NCBI GenBank assembly: GCA_902799075.1
Contig: CADBYZ010000046.1
Coordinates: 1 to 32,899, forward strand
Direction of reading: 5' to 3'
Length of the DNA: 32,899 nucleotides
Source: Oscillospiraceae bacterium
GTDB lineage: Bacteria; Bacillota; Clostridia; Oscillospirales; Oscillospiraceae
Shown here: positions 8,649 through 16,894 of the stretch, one piece after another
Numbering within the stretch: position 1 is the stretch's first letter
How the letters are laid out: every line of letters starts with the position of its first letter
Program-made: the position numbers and the translations under genes
The notes under the pieces: model-generated
Database searches by the model: none
Seen by the model: the letters and a program-made list of their open reading frames with translations, nothing else
What the model was told of the DNA's origin: nothing

Positions 8649-8745
8649 GGCACTGCGTATCGCGAAGAACCGGCACTCCCCTTTCTTCCTGAGTATCAAG
8701 AAATACTGAAAATATCATCATTTTTTAGAAAAGGAGTGTGTATTC

Positions 8746-9384
8746 ATGGTCATTCCGACGATTCATTTCCACAGCGAGTACAGCCGCATTCCCCTGCGCA
8801 TTGCCAAGGGACACTTTGCCACCAACCACAGCCACATCAACTACTACATCGACATGACCTACACCAAGCACCGCCTGGCCGAAGCCAGGCAGGCGGCGCA
8901 GGAGTTGGTCATCAAGCTCAACCATTCGCTCATCATCGACACGGTGCTGTGCCTGGACGGGACCGAGGTATTGGGCGCGTGCCTGGCTGAGGAGATGACC
9001 GCCGCCGGCATCCGCACCACCAACGAGCATAACACCATGTATGTCGTAACGCCGGAATACACCTCCGCCGGTCAGATGATTTTCCGCGAGAACATCGCCC
9101 ATCTCATCCGCAACCGCCGCGTCCTGGTGCTGGCAGCATCGGTGACGACCGGCGGGACCGTGCAGTCCGCCATTGAGACCATTCACTACTACGGCGGCGC
9201 GTGCATGGGCGCCTGCAGCATTTTCTCGTGCCTCGACGAGTGCGCGGGTCAGCCCGTGACCTCCATCTTCCGCTCCGCCCAGCTTGAGGGCTACCAGTGC
9301 CTTCCCTCCAACCAGTGCCCACTGTGCAAAGAGGGCAAGAAGCTCGACGCACTGGTCAACTGCTACGGCATTTCCAGCTTCTGA
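8746..9384 (+). CDS. Phosphoribosyltransferase-like protein with degenerate PRPP loop
   Basis: A 212-residue protein with a type I phosphoribosyltransferase fold pattern. The PRPP-binding loop is VLVLAASVTTGGTVQSA near residues 125-141: the TTGGT part is intact, but the two acidic residues that usually precede it (as in VDDVxTTGGT) are Ala-Ala-Ser. A C-terminal segment with CPLCKEGKKLD (a CxxC motif) follows. The overall pattern resembles orotate phosphoribosyltransferase, but loss of the acidic pair makes ordinary catalysis doubtful, so it may be a PRPP or nucleotide sensor, or an enzyme with altered chemistry. Start ATG chosen for AAGGAG at 8731. It follows the DHH phosphoesterase gene on the same strand. 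Confidence 0.7.
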   Translation: MVIPTIHFHSEYSRIPLRIAKGHFATNHSHINYYIDMTYTKHRLAEARQAAQELVIKLNHSLIIDTVLCLDGTEVLGACLAEEMTAAGIRTTNEHNTMYVVTPEYTSAGQMIFRENIAHLIRNRRVLVLAASVTTGGTVQSAIETIHYYGGACMGACSIFSCLDECAGQPVTSIFRSAQLEGYQCLPSNQCPLCKEGKKLDALVNCYGISSF

Positions 9385-9411
9385 AGAATCCTTAAGTCTT
9401 TCCACGGCCTC

Positions 9412-9440
9412 TGGACATGAGGTGTGCCGGATGCTATAAT
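9412..9440 (+). promoter_or_regulatory. Predicted promoter of the GG-leader CW_7 peptide gene
   Basis: TGGACA (9412-9417), a 17-base spacer and a perfect TATAAT (9435-9440). The ribosome-binding site AAGGAGG (9458-9464) and ATG at 9473 follow, so this small gene is expressed independently of its neighbours. Confidence 0.75.
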
Positions 9441-9472
9441 GGGGCCACCGATAAAACAAGGAGGATACTGAT

Positions 9473-9712
9473 ATGAGCGAAATGAAAAAGATCGTCGACG
9501 AGGATCTGATGAAGATTGCGGGAGGCCGCCAGTCTGATATTCAGGTTGCCTACGATGTAATTGACGGCCGCTACGGCAACGGTCAGGACCGCATCAACCG
9601 CCTGCGTGCGGCCGGTTATGATCCCTACTCCATCCAGCAGCTCGTCAACTACATCCTCAAGCAGCAGAACCAGAACCCGTATTGGCCCGGTCGCGATCCC
9701 TACCTCGGATAA
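9473..9712 (+). CDS. Double-glycine-leader peptide carrying a CW_7 (Cpl-7) wall-binding repeat
   Basis: A 79-residue protein. Residues 1-18 form a typical bacteriocin-type leader ending in GG: hydrophobic at -12 (Ile), -7 (Leu) and -4 (Ile), acidic at -8 (Asp). Such leaders are cut during export by peptidase-containing ABC transporters. The cargo (residues 19-79) is not a typical bacteriocin: residues 22-60, with DVIDGRYGNGQDR, RLRAAGYDP and VNYIL, closely resemble one CW_7 repeat, the peptidoglycan-binding module of Cpl-7-type endolysins. A Gln/Pro/Tyr-rich tail follows. Strong promoter, strong ribosome-binding site and a 14-bp terminator point to a highly expressed single-gene unit. No ABC exporter is in the window. 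CW_7 assignment is by eye; the mature function (competitor, wall label, autolysin modulator) is unknown. Confidence 0.82.
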   Translation: MSEMKKIVDEDLMKIAGGRQSDIQVAYDVIDGRYGNGQDRINRLRAAGYDPYSIQQLVNYILKQQNQNPYWPGRDPYLG

Positions 9713-9722
9713 GCATCGTATC

Positions 9723-9755
9723 AAAAAGGCACAGGCTTTTTGCCTGTGCCTTTTT
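9723..9755. terminator. Strong bidirectional terminator
   Basis: A perfect 14-bp stem with A-tract and T-tract ends (AAAAAGGCACAGGC / GCCTGTGCCTTTTT) and a 5-base loop lies between the convergent peptide gene and the EAL gene. It can stop transcription from both sides. Confidence 0.92.
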
Positions 9756-9767
9756 CTTATATATGGG

Positions 9768-12083
9768 TCATACATTTTCGTTATTCGCCGTCACGTGAGC
9801 ACCGGTGCCGCCGCGCAGGAACAATTCTTCAAACTGCTGCACGGGCATGGGCTTGGCAAAGTAGTAGCCCTGGAACAACTTGCAGCCCATACCGGAGAGC
9901 ATGCGGTACTGCTTTTCGGTCTCCACGCCTTCGGTAAGCGGTAGGATGCCAAGATCGTTCGACATATTCAGGATGTTGTGCAGAATGGTCTGCGACTTCA
10001 CGATGTCTTTCGTCTCGTTGAGGAAGACCATGTCGATCTTGAGCACATCCACCGGCATGTCCTTGAGCATGTTCAGTGAGGAATAGCCGCTGCCGAAATC
10101 GTCCATCTCCACCAGAAAGCCCGTGCCGCGCAGCTTCTGGAGAATGGCGATGCGCTTTTCGCTGTCAGTCATCATGGTGGTCTCGGTGATCTCGACGCGC
10201 AGGCGGCCCGGGTCTACGCCGTACTCCTCAACGATGCCCTTGAGCTCGGCAAAGACATCCATGAAATAGAAGTCCTTCGGGGAGATGTTGATGGAGATGA
10301 ACAGCTCGTCGTTTCCCATACTCTTCCAGCGGGCCAGCGTCTCACAGGCACTGCGCCACATAAAGCGGTCCACATCCGCAATCATGCCGTTTTTCTCAAA
10401 GGTTGGCACAAAGCGGTTCGGAGGCAGGAAGCCATCCACCGGGTGGATCCAGCGCACCAGTGCCTCACACCCAATGACCCTGCCCGTGGTATCGACCATG
10501 GCCTGGAGATAGGGACAGATCTGCTTCATGGCCAGCGCCTCGGGAAGCTGGGCGGAGATGTGCTGCTCCCAGAGCATCTGCTCGCGCATGGAATCGTCGT
10601 ACATGGCCAGATGCTTCATGTACTCGTTCTTGATGGTGAGCTGTGCGATATGCGCCCGGTCGAACATTGCGGAAACATCGAGGTCCTGCCCTGTGACCTT
10701 GTATACGCCCTGATGGATGACAAGGCGGTGTTCGATCGTGCCGCTCTTGACCTTGAAGCTGGACATGAGACGCGAGGCCTTGATGGGATCGAAGCCCTCC
10801 TGCGTAAAAAACAGGCCGAAGCAGTCCCCGGCGAGGCGCCCGTACAGGCTGTCGGGAGGCAGATTTTCCCGCAGCGAGTCGGCAAGGCTTTTGAGCACAA
10901 AATCGCCAAACTCACGGCCGAACACGTCATTGACCATTTTGAAGTTGTCGATGTCCATATAGGACACGTAAAAGATCTTGCCGGGATTGTCCTTTATGCG
11001 CTCATACACGCGATAGTACAGGTACTCCTTGGTATACAGCCCCGTCAGGCTGTCGTGGGTGGCGTTGTAGCGCTCCCGCTGGAGGGTGCGCTGCTGTACG
11101 GTTTCGTCTCTTACGCTGAGATAGGAGCCGACGATGCGGTCCTGTGCCTCGGTGACCTCGTGCTTCTCGATGTGGAAATACTGCGCCTGTTCCCCTTCTC
11201 CGATGATCTGGTCACATACCCAGCCGCTTGTGTGTATGTCCAGCGCCGGGAAAATCGTGTGGAGCTTTTTGACACAGTCGTCATAGCTGTCTTCTCTGAT
11301 CCCGGCAAAGCTCTCCGCCTTCTCATTGGCCCAGACGCAGCGGCCGCCGTCGTCGAAGAAAAACAGGGCTTCATTCATGCCGGAAGCGATCTTTGCCAGC
11401 ATGTGGTCCAGAAGGCGCATGGGGCGATAATACAGAGAGAAGTAGAACACCAGCAGGCCGAAGACACCGTAGCCGATCATGGAGCGGTCGATCGGCGTGC
11501 GTGAAAAGATATAGAAGGTCTCCCAAAGCCCGGTAAAAATCATGGAGGCCAGGATGATGGAATAACGCTCGGTATAGATACGGGGAGAATAGATCGTCTT
11601 GTGCAGGAAAATCCCGAGAACCGCGAAGAAAATGCCGTAGTCCACCACGCGGTGGATCATCTGTCCCGCAAAGGGCACCAGACGAAAATATGGCGCGCCG
11701 TAGGCCACGATCTCCTCCAGCGCGAAGGCGTGGCCGAAGAATGGATTGCACAGCAGCTGCACACCGTCCAGAACAAGCACAAGGTACACGAGCCGCATAC
11801 CCCACGGCCAGCTCGGTCTGATGCGGCAGTATTTCAGGGTAAAAGCGAGTAGGGCGTACATCACATAGTCCATGCCCAGGAAATAGATATAGCTGCCGAT
11901 GGTCGCAAGAAGTCTGCCATGCGCGATTATGATCAGCAGGTTCCCGAGTACCGGCGGGATCAGCGCCGCCAGCAGCAGAGCCAGATTGTGCGAGATCTCC
12001 CGTTTGGATCGGTGCGCGATGTTGGTGCATACGCTCAGGGCAACGGCTATAACGGTGATGACGAGTGCAATTGCGGATCTCAT
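9768..12083 (-). CDS. Membrane 7TM-PAS-GGDEF(degenerate)-EAL c-di-GMP phosphodiesterase
   Basis: A 771-residue signalling protein. About seven membrane segments (1-225) resemble the histidine-kinase 7TM sensor region; a PAS-like domain (230-320), a GGDEF domain and an EAL domain follow. The GGDEF active site reads AGDCF near residue 418, so cyclase activity should be lost, leaving at most GTP binding or regulation. The EAL domain looks active: EALVRW near 539, the Asn of ISINIS, the Glu of VEITETT, DDFGSGYSS, LKID and the Glu of TEGVE are present. Predicted to hydrolyse c-di-GMP in response to a membrane signal. Start: the second ATG (12083) lies 8 bases after AAAGGA; an ATG at 12089 is too close to it. 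Convergent with the CW_7 peptide gene. Confidence 0.9.
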   Translation of the reverse strand: MRSAIALVITVIAVALSVCTNIAHRSKREISHNLALLLAALIPPVLGNLLIIIAHGRLLATIGSYIYFLGMDYVMYALLAFTLKYCRIRPSWPWGMRLVYLVLVLDGVQLLCNPFFGHAFALEEIVAYGAPYFRLVPFAGQMIHRVVDYGIFFAVLGIFLHKTIYSPRIYTERYSIILASMIFTGLWETFYIFSRTPIDRSMIGYGVFGLLVFYFSLYYRPMRLLDHMLAKIASGMNEALFFFDDGGRCVWANEKAESFAGIREDSYDDCVKKLHTIFPALDIHTSGWVCDQIIGEGEQAQYFHIEKHEVTEAQDRIVGSYLSVRDETVQQRTLQRERYNATHDSLTGLYTKEYLYYRVYERIKDNPGKIFYVSYMDIDNFKMVNDVFGREFGDFVLKSLADSLRENLPPDSLYGRLAGDCFGLFFTQEGFDPIKASRLMSSFKVKSGTIEHRLVIHQGVYKVTGQDLDVSAMFDRAHIAQLTIKNEYMKHLAMYDDSMREQMLWEQHISAQLPEALAMKQICPYLQAMVDTTGRVIGCEALVRWIHPVDGFLPPNRFVPTFEKNGMIADVDRFMWRSACETLARWKSMGNDELFISINISPKDFYFMDVFAELKGIVEEYGVDPGRLRVEITETTMMTDSEKRIAILQKLRGTGFLVEMDDFGSGYSSLNMLKDMPVDVLKIDMVFLNETKDIVKSQTILHNILNMSNDLGILPLTEGVETEKQYRMLSGMGCKLFQGYYFAKPMPVQQFEELFLRGGTGAHVTANNENV

Positions 12084-12167
12084 ATACATTATCCTTTAAT
12101 GTGGTTTTTACGTATGACTAGTAATATATGGTTAAATGTACAATAAGCATACTTCAATTCTTGAAAT

Positions 12168-12196
12168 ATTTTAGCATGATTTCACAAAAATGTCTA
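12168..12196 (-). promoter_or_regulatory. Predicted promoter of the EAL gene
   Basis: On the minus strand: TAGACA (12196-12191), a 17-base spacer and TAAAAT (12173-12168) with a TGC extended -10. It leaves an AT-rich 5' leader of about 80 bases before the start. Confidence 0.65.
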
Positions 12197-12264
12197 TGGT
12201 TATTTCAGCATTTTTTGCCTGATTACAAAATAATCCGACAGTCGTATATGCTGCTTTTATTCGC

Positions 12265-13374
12265 TCAATGCAGCAGCGCAAGGGACACGGCTGACAGCAG
12301 CAGAAGGAACGCCAGATTGAACACGGTAAAGACAGCCAGGAAGCGCCCGGTGTGCGCGTGCTCGGAATGGGAATAGAGCTTTAGGCTTATCAGGCTTGCG
12401 AGGCTTGCGATCGGGGTGCCGAGACCGCCGACGTTCACGCCCAGCAGCAGCGCGTGAGCCTGATCGGTAAAGCCAGACAGCAGCAGCGCCGCCGGGACAT
12501 TGCTGATGACCTGGCTTGCAAGCAGGGCCGAGAGAAACTCCCGCCCGGTCATGAGGCCGCGGATCGCGTCTGCCACCTTCGTCATGCGCGACAGGTTCCC
12601 GGAGAAGATGAAGAAAGCAACAAAAGTAAGCAGCAGCATGAAATCCGCCTTCAGAAGGATCTTCCGGTCATAGAAAAGCAGCACCAGGACCACGATGCCG
12701 AGCATCCAGTACCACGGCAATACCCGCAGCACCACGAGCAAACATACCGCCAGCAGCGCGAGATACACCGGCAGCGCCCGTCGGTCCATGCCCGGCGCCT
12801 CGCCCAGAAAGAGCTCCAGCCGCTCGGGTTTTAATAGCAGGCAGGACAGGAGCAGCAGCACCAGGGACAGAAGCCAGATCGGCCCGGTCACGGCAAAGAA
12901 CTCGCGGAAGCCCATCTCGTAGTGAGAATACAGGTACAGGTTCTGCGGATTGCCCACGGGCGTGAGCATGCTGCCGAGGTTTGCCGCCACGGTCTGGAGC
13001 ACCACGACCAGAATGAGCTCTCTTTGGTGGTGCGCCATCCCCATGACTACGACCGCGAAGGGCACGAAGGTCAGCAGGGCCACGTCGTTTGTGATGAGCA
13101 TGGAGCTGAAAAAGCATAGCATCACGAGCAGCAGCGCGATCAGGCGGAGGTTCCCTGCCTTTTCACACAGGATGTGGGACAGGTGGGCAAAGAGCCCCGC
13201 CTTGCGAAAGCCGTTGACCACGGTCATGAGACAGTAGAGAAGCGCGAGCGTGCGCAGGTCCAGGTAGCCGAGGTAGTGCGCATCAGGCGGGACGAAGAAG
13301 CAGGTTACAAGGGCGGCGAGGGCGGCGATCAGCAGCACCGGTTCCCGCCGAACAAAGGAACGTATGACAGACAT
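12265..13374 (-). CDS. ArsB/SLC13-superfamily ion transporter
   Basis: A 369-residue inner-membrane protein with about ten hydrophobic segments. It shows the inverted-repeat hallmark of the ion-transporter superfamily (ArsB, CitMHS, SLC13, NhaD): MLITNDVALLTFVPFAVV near residue 95 in the first half and SQVISNVPAALLLSGF near 293 in the second half, both re-entrant Asn-containing hairpins. GSMLTPVGNPQNLY near 135 matches the family's conserved loop. It is shorter than usual (about 420 or more). The substrate cannot be read from sequence (arsenite, dicarboxylate, sulfate-like anion or Na+/H+ exchange are all possible). Its ATG lies 9 bases after the rhodanese stop, so the two form an operon; a sulfur anion is therefore one speculation. 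Confidence 0.8.
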   Translation of the reverse strand: MSVIRSFVRREPVLLIAALAALVTCFFVPPDAHYLGYLDLRTLALLYCLMTVVNGFRKAGLFAHLSHILCEKAGNLRLIALLLVMLCFFSSMLITNDVALLTFVPFAVVVMGMAHHQRELILVVVLQTVAANLGSMLTPVGNPQNLYLYSHYEMGFREFFAVTGPIWLLSLVLLLLSCLLLKPERLELFLGEAPGMDRRALPVYLALLAVCLLVVLRVLPWYWMLGIVVLVLLFYDRKILLKADFMLLLTFVAFFIFSGNLSRMTKVADAIRGLMTGREFLSALLASQVISNVPAALLLSGFTDQAHALLLGVNVGGLGTPIASLASLISLKLYSHSEHAHTGRFLAVFTVFNLAFLLLLSAVSLALLH

Positions 13375-13383
13375 GTTACGCTT

Positions 13384-13686
13384 TCACCTCTCAAGTTCGC
13401 CCTTGTAGGCCAGAATGCCGCCGAGGCTCTTTGCGTCGGCATAGCCCATCTGCCTGAGCGCGCCGACGGCGGATTTACTCCGCGAGCCGCGCAGGCAGTA
13501 GACATAGAGAGGCCGGTCTTTGGGGATGTCGATGCTGCTGATTAAAGACAGCGGCACGTTCACCGCCCCCGGGATATGTCCGGCGCGAAACTCGTCGGCC
13601 TCTCGCACATCCAGCAAGACCGCGCCCTCGGTGCCGCGGCACTCCGCGACCAGGTCGTTGATTTTCTCTCGGCTAAAGAAAAACAT
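13384..13686 (-). CDS. Single-domain rhodanese-like sulfurtransferase
   Basis: A 100-residue rhodanese domain. LLDVREADEFRAGHIPGAVN (residues 24-43) is the family signature, and the active-site loop CLRGSRS holds the persulfide-forming cysteine, Cys64, with the expected glycine and arginine. It could carry sulfane sulfur from thiosulfate or polysulfide to an acceptor. The start is the ATG preceded by GGAGG; an upstream extension of the frame to 13830 runs through the intergenic hairpin and is not credible. First gene of a pair with the ArsB-like transporter. Confidence 0.9.
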   Translation of the reverse strand: MFFFSREKINDLVAECRGTEGAVLLDVREADEFRAGHIPGAVNVPLSLISSIDIPKDRPLYVYCLRGSRSKSAVGALRQMGYADAKSLGGILAYKGELER

Positions 13687-13715
13687 GGTGATTCCTCCGC
13701 TTATGACATGTTGTT

Positions 13716-13747
13716 CCCCGGTGCATACGCAAATGTACGCACCGGGG
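13716..13747. other. Imperfect hairpin between LRR and rhodanese genes
   Basis: CCCCGGTGC (13716 onward) pairs with GCACCGGGG (ending 13747), with a partly paired interior. On the minus strand no T-tract follows, so it is a weak terminator candidate for the LRR gene; it could instead structure the rhodanese 5' leader. Confidence 0.45.
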
Positions 13748-13777
13748 TTGTGTTTTGTGGGCGTGTCCCCTTCCGCG

Positions 13778-16477
13778 TTATTGCAGCGCTTTGAAAGCGA
13801 AGCCGTGCAGGCTGGCATATTCGCTGGCATCGCTGTCGGGAGCGCCGAAGATCGTCAAGTCCTCCACCCCGTCAAAGGCGTTTTCGTCGATGCTCTTAAC
13901 GCTTGCCGGGATGTAGATATAAGCAAGCTTCGGGCAATCCGCGAATGCCCGCCGCCCGATGGACGCCGCCCCCTCCGGGAGCACCACATAGCTAAACGCC
14001 CCACCGCTGAACGCTTCGTCTTCGATGGCGGTAAGGGAGGATGGGAGGACAAGGTCGGGGGTGTGCGACGTAATCAGTGTTACTCCAATATCATATTGAA
14101 GATAAGCAGGATCAGTGCTCGATTCGTCGAAATAATGAATGGCTCCGTCTCTCTCGGAATGTGGATGATTGGACACAAGCTCACACAAAGCGGCGCAGGG
14201 TGAAATATCCAATTCTGACATGAAATTTCCGTAGCAGCCCAGCTTCTTCAAATTTGGATTATTTAATAGCAGCAATTTCTCAATCCTATTATTAAAGCAC
14301 CATAGTGTCGTCAATGCGTGGTTCTGGCTCAGGTTCAGATTTTCCAGCTTATTATTCGCACAGCACAGTATTTCCAGCGCCGGATTCCCTGTTGTATCTA
14401 GTTCGGTGAGCTTATTAGCGTCGCACCACAAAACTTTGAGTCCCGGCAGCCCGCTGATATCAAGCGCCATAAGCTGGTTATCGTTACACCATAGCTCTAT
14501 AAGGTTCTCGTTGTTCCCCAGGTCAACATCTTCGAGCCAGTTACTGTAACACCAGAGGGTTTCCAGGGCCGGGTTAGATGTTACGTCCAGATAGCCGGTC
14601 AACTGGTTTATCGAGCAATCAAGAGTTTTCAGCTTTGGATTATTGCTGACATCAAGCGTTCTTATGCGATTATAGGAACAGTCCAGCAGTTCAAGGTTCG
14701 GAAACAGTTCTATACCTTGTAGTGACACGATACTTCCTCTGTCCTCACCATTTCCGGAGCAATCAATCCATGTTACAGCAGTAATTTCCTCTGCACTTAA
14801 AAAATTGTTTGAGTCATGATCAATATTTCTTATAACGTAATCTCGGAATGATGAATCAGGAAAGTTTGTCTGGTTAACAATCCATTGAGGATAAGCGGCA
14901 TCAGTTAATACCGTGTCTGAATCGAATATGAGGTATGCATCGGAGTCAGTGTAGATAATTTGGTTTCCTTCGACAAGCGGTTCAACCTGACCGATCAATG
15001 ACAGCAGATCGGCAGATTGGTAGATCGTCAAGTATTCGATGTTGTTGTCTGCGCAATTCAGTTTTTTCAGATTATAAAAGAACTCCAGCCCTTTCAGATT
15101 GTGAATGCCCAGCCCAGAGCAGTCCATTTCTGTTGCGGTTTCAATCTCGTCTTTGCAGAGATACAAGTCGCCATCGGTATCGAATGTTTCTAAAACATAT
15201 TGTTGAAAACGCTCATCCGGGAAGTTTGTATCGTTGATTGAGTGGCAATTTACAGGAATCAGTTTGACGGTTTCATCAACAACCAGTTCTGCACTACCGC
15301 CAAAATATCCCAATCCAGTATAATAACGAAGCTCACCATTATATGAATCAGGTTCATCTTCTGCTGTTAGCCTCATCAAAATCGGGCATTCTTCAATATT
15401 CAAATAATTGATCTGATTATTTGCGCCGAATAAGGTTTGCAGGTAGTTTTTATTTCTAAGATTTAAGCTGGTAATTGCATTATTCTCACAGTATATTGAA
15501 CGAACAAACGGATTTTCGCTTAGATCTAAAGCCGTCAGTTGATTTTTATAGCAGTACAACGATTCTAATGCTCTGTTGCTGCTGAGGTCGAGAGTCGTTA
15601 ATTGATTTTCGGTACAAGACAATGTAGCCAAGGCAGTATTGTTTCTTAGGTCAAGCTCAGTAATCTGATTATTATCACATTGTATATATTGCAGTTCTAC
15701 ATTACTGCAAAGGTCAAGGTTTGTTAATTGATTATAGGAGCAGTCAAGTGATGTCAACTCTTTGTTGTCGCTAACGTCAAGACTGAGCAGTTTATTACAG
15801 GAGCAGTCCAAATGCTTCAACGCTGTGTTTTTGCTCAAATCGATTTCCGAAATGGCATTTCCCGAACAATATAACTCTTCCAGCTCTGTGAAATATTCTA
15901 TTCCTTTTAATGATCTTATTTTGTCTGCATCCTCATCACTGGCAAATACCTCGTCCTCCAAAGAATGAAATGCGGGAGAGTCAAACGTAATAACCTCACC
16001 TTCATTCGTATCTGGTGGAAGGTCAGAAATGACAACGTCATTATCTCCGTTGCCTTGATTATCCTGATTGTCATTATTCGACCCTGTATAAATAATATTA
16101 CCATCTAAATTAACGACTATTACATTACCCTCTGGATCAATATAGGTTGTATTACCATCAGGATCATAAGTGGTTTGTTCTTCTGTTTGGCCATCAGCAG
16201 GAGGAACATATCCATCATCGACAGAATAAGAGCGGGAACAATTGATAATCTTAGCTGATGCAATCTCCCCGCTGCTCAGATACGAACCATATTTTTTAAA
16301 GACAAACTGTCTGAAATTATCATCCGGGAAGTTTTCTTCATTGACATAAACGCCATGTGCATCATACGTTTCTGCATCGTATAAGGTAAGCCCTTCCGCA
16401 AAAGCGGAACCCTCAAAACACATGCAGAGCACAACAGAGAGCAAGACCGTAATCCCATTACGCAGCACAGTTTTCAT
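13778..16477 (-). CDS. Secreted leucine-rich-repeat protein with EF-hand-like insertions and BspA-type end
   Basis: An 899-residue exported protein. Residues 1-28 are a signal peptide (MKTVLRNG..., hydrophobic core, FAEG cut site). Then come a NFPD-x-x-FRQFV unit, an Asp/Asn/Gly-rich low-complexity linker (about 80-160), a run of ~21-residue LRRs of the pattern LxxLDCSxNQLTxLDLS, a second and third NFPDxxF unit with EF-hand-like calcium loops (DTDGDLYLCKDE near 431; DHDSNNFLSAEE near 551), more LRRs, and a C-terminal BspA-like LRR_5 segment (about 810-899). No LPXTG, choline-binding or SLH anchor is seen. The ATG has AAAGGAG 8 bases upstream; the frame extends to 16546 without a ribosome-binding site. 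Most of the gene is AT-richer than its neighbours, while the 3' end matches the host. Adhesion or matrix binding is likely but not shown. Confidence 0.88.
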   Translation of the reverse strand: MKTVLRNGITVLLSVVLCMCFEGSAFAEGLTLYDAETYDAHGVYVNEENFPDDNFRQFVFKKYGSYLSSGEIASAKIINCSRSYSVDDGYVPPADGQTEEQTTYDPDGNTTYIDPEGNVIVVNLDGNIIYTGSNNDNQDNQGNGDNDVVISDLPPDTNEGEVITFDSPAFHSLEDEVFASDEDADKIRSLKGIEYFTELEELYCSGNAISEIDLSKNTALKHLDCSCNKLLSLDVSDNKELTSLDCSYNQLTNLDLCSNVELQYIQCDNNQITELDLRNNTALATLSCTENQLTTLDLSSNRALESLYCYKNQLTALDLSENPFVRSIYCENNAITSLNLRNKNYLQTLFGANNQINYLNIEECPILMRLTAEDEPDSYNGELRYYTGLGYFGGSAELVVDETVKLIPVNCHSINDTNFPDERFQQYVLETFDTDGDLYLCKDEIETATEMDCSGLGIHNLKGLEFFYNLKKLNCADNNIEYLTIYQSADLLSLIGQVEPLVEGNQIIYTDSDAYLIFDSDTVLTDAAYPQWIVNQTNFPDSSFRDYVIRNIDHDSNNFLSAEEITAVTWIDCSGNGEDRGSIVSLQGIELFPNLELLDCSYNRIRTLDVSNNPKLKTLDCSINQLTGYLDVTSNPALETLWCYSNWLEDVDLGNNENLIELWCNDNQLMALDISGLPGLKVLWCDANKLTELDTTGNPALEILCCANNKLENLNLSQNHALTTLWCFNNRIEKLLLLNNPNLKKLGCYGNFMSELDISPCAALCELVSNHPHSERDGAIHYFDESSTDPAYLQYDIGVTLITSHTPDLVLPSSLTAIEDEAFSGGAFSYVVLPEGAASIGRRAFADCPKLAYIYIPASVKSIDENAFDGVEDLTIFGAPDSDASEYASLHGFAFKALQ

Positions 16478-16513
16478 TATGGAATCTCCTTTGCCCAAAT
16501 TCTGGTCGTTTCC

Positions 16514-16542
16514 ATTATAACAAGCGCAAAACTGAATTACAA
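16514..16542 (-). promoter_or_regulatory. Predicted promoter of the LRR gene
   Basis: On the minus strand: TTGTAA (16542-16537), a 17-base spacer and a perfect TATAAT (16519-16514), about 37 bases before the start codon. Confidence 0.7.
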
Positions 16543-16610
16543 GCAAAAGGTAACAGAGAACCGCATTTACTCCAAATTGGTTTACGCAAGCTTAGTTGCG
16601 GCGACGATTC

Positions 16611-16743
16611 GGCCCCCTTGCCTAAAGGGGGCCAAGGATGCAAGGGAAAGCGGCGGCTATTGCGGGACTGTACGTCGACCTGCAATGCCCTCTCCGTCAC
16701 TTCGTGACACCTCCCCCATTCCGCCGCAAGCGGCTGGGGGAGG
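16611..16743. repeat. Palindromic intergenic repeat cluster
   Basis: The 417-base gap between the LRR start and the hydrogenase operon has no gene. It holds three hairpins: GGCCCCCTT / AAGGGGGCC (16611-16633), GTCAC / GTGAC (16696-16708), and CCTCCCCCA / TGGGGGAGG (16710-16743) with an inner CCGC/GCGG stem. G/C-run palindromes of this sort recur at 26657-26730. They look like small non-autonomous dispersed elements; copy number was not measured. Confidence 0.5.
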
Positions 16744-16811
16744 CAAGATGATTGAAGGTGCGGCTGAGGGTGGCAAGGGAGGCGAGTCTTTGCGGTACAC
16801 AAGGACGTGCA

Positions 16812-16839
16812 AAAGGAGCCCGCTTTTGCAGGCTCCTTT
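16812..16839 (-). terminator. Terminator of the hydrogenase operon
   Basis: A 12-bp stem with one G-U pair (AAAGGAGCCTGC with GCGGGCTCCTTT on the minus strand), an AAAA loop and a following TTTTG, about 55 bases after the mbhN stop. Confidence 0.85.
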
Positions 16840-16894
16840 GTGGGTGATATTCGCTTTATGGGATCTATTTGCTTTTGGGTTTTCGCTTTTCGCC

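Noticed and set aside
7698-8699. A 333-codon open frame on the minus strand opposite the DHH phosphoesterase
   Set aside because: Antisense shadow; the plus-strand gene has a promoter, a ribosome-binding site and intact catalytic motifs.
10443-11504. A 353-codon open frame on the plus strand inside the EAL gene
   Set aside because: Antisense shadow of the GGDEF/EAL domains with no motif of its own.
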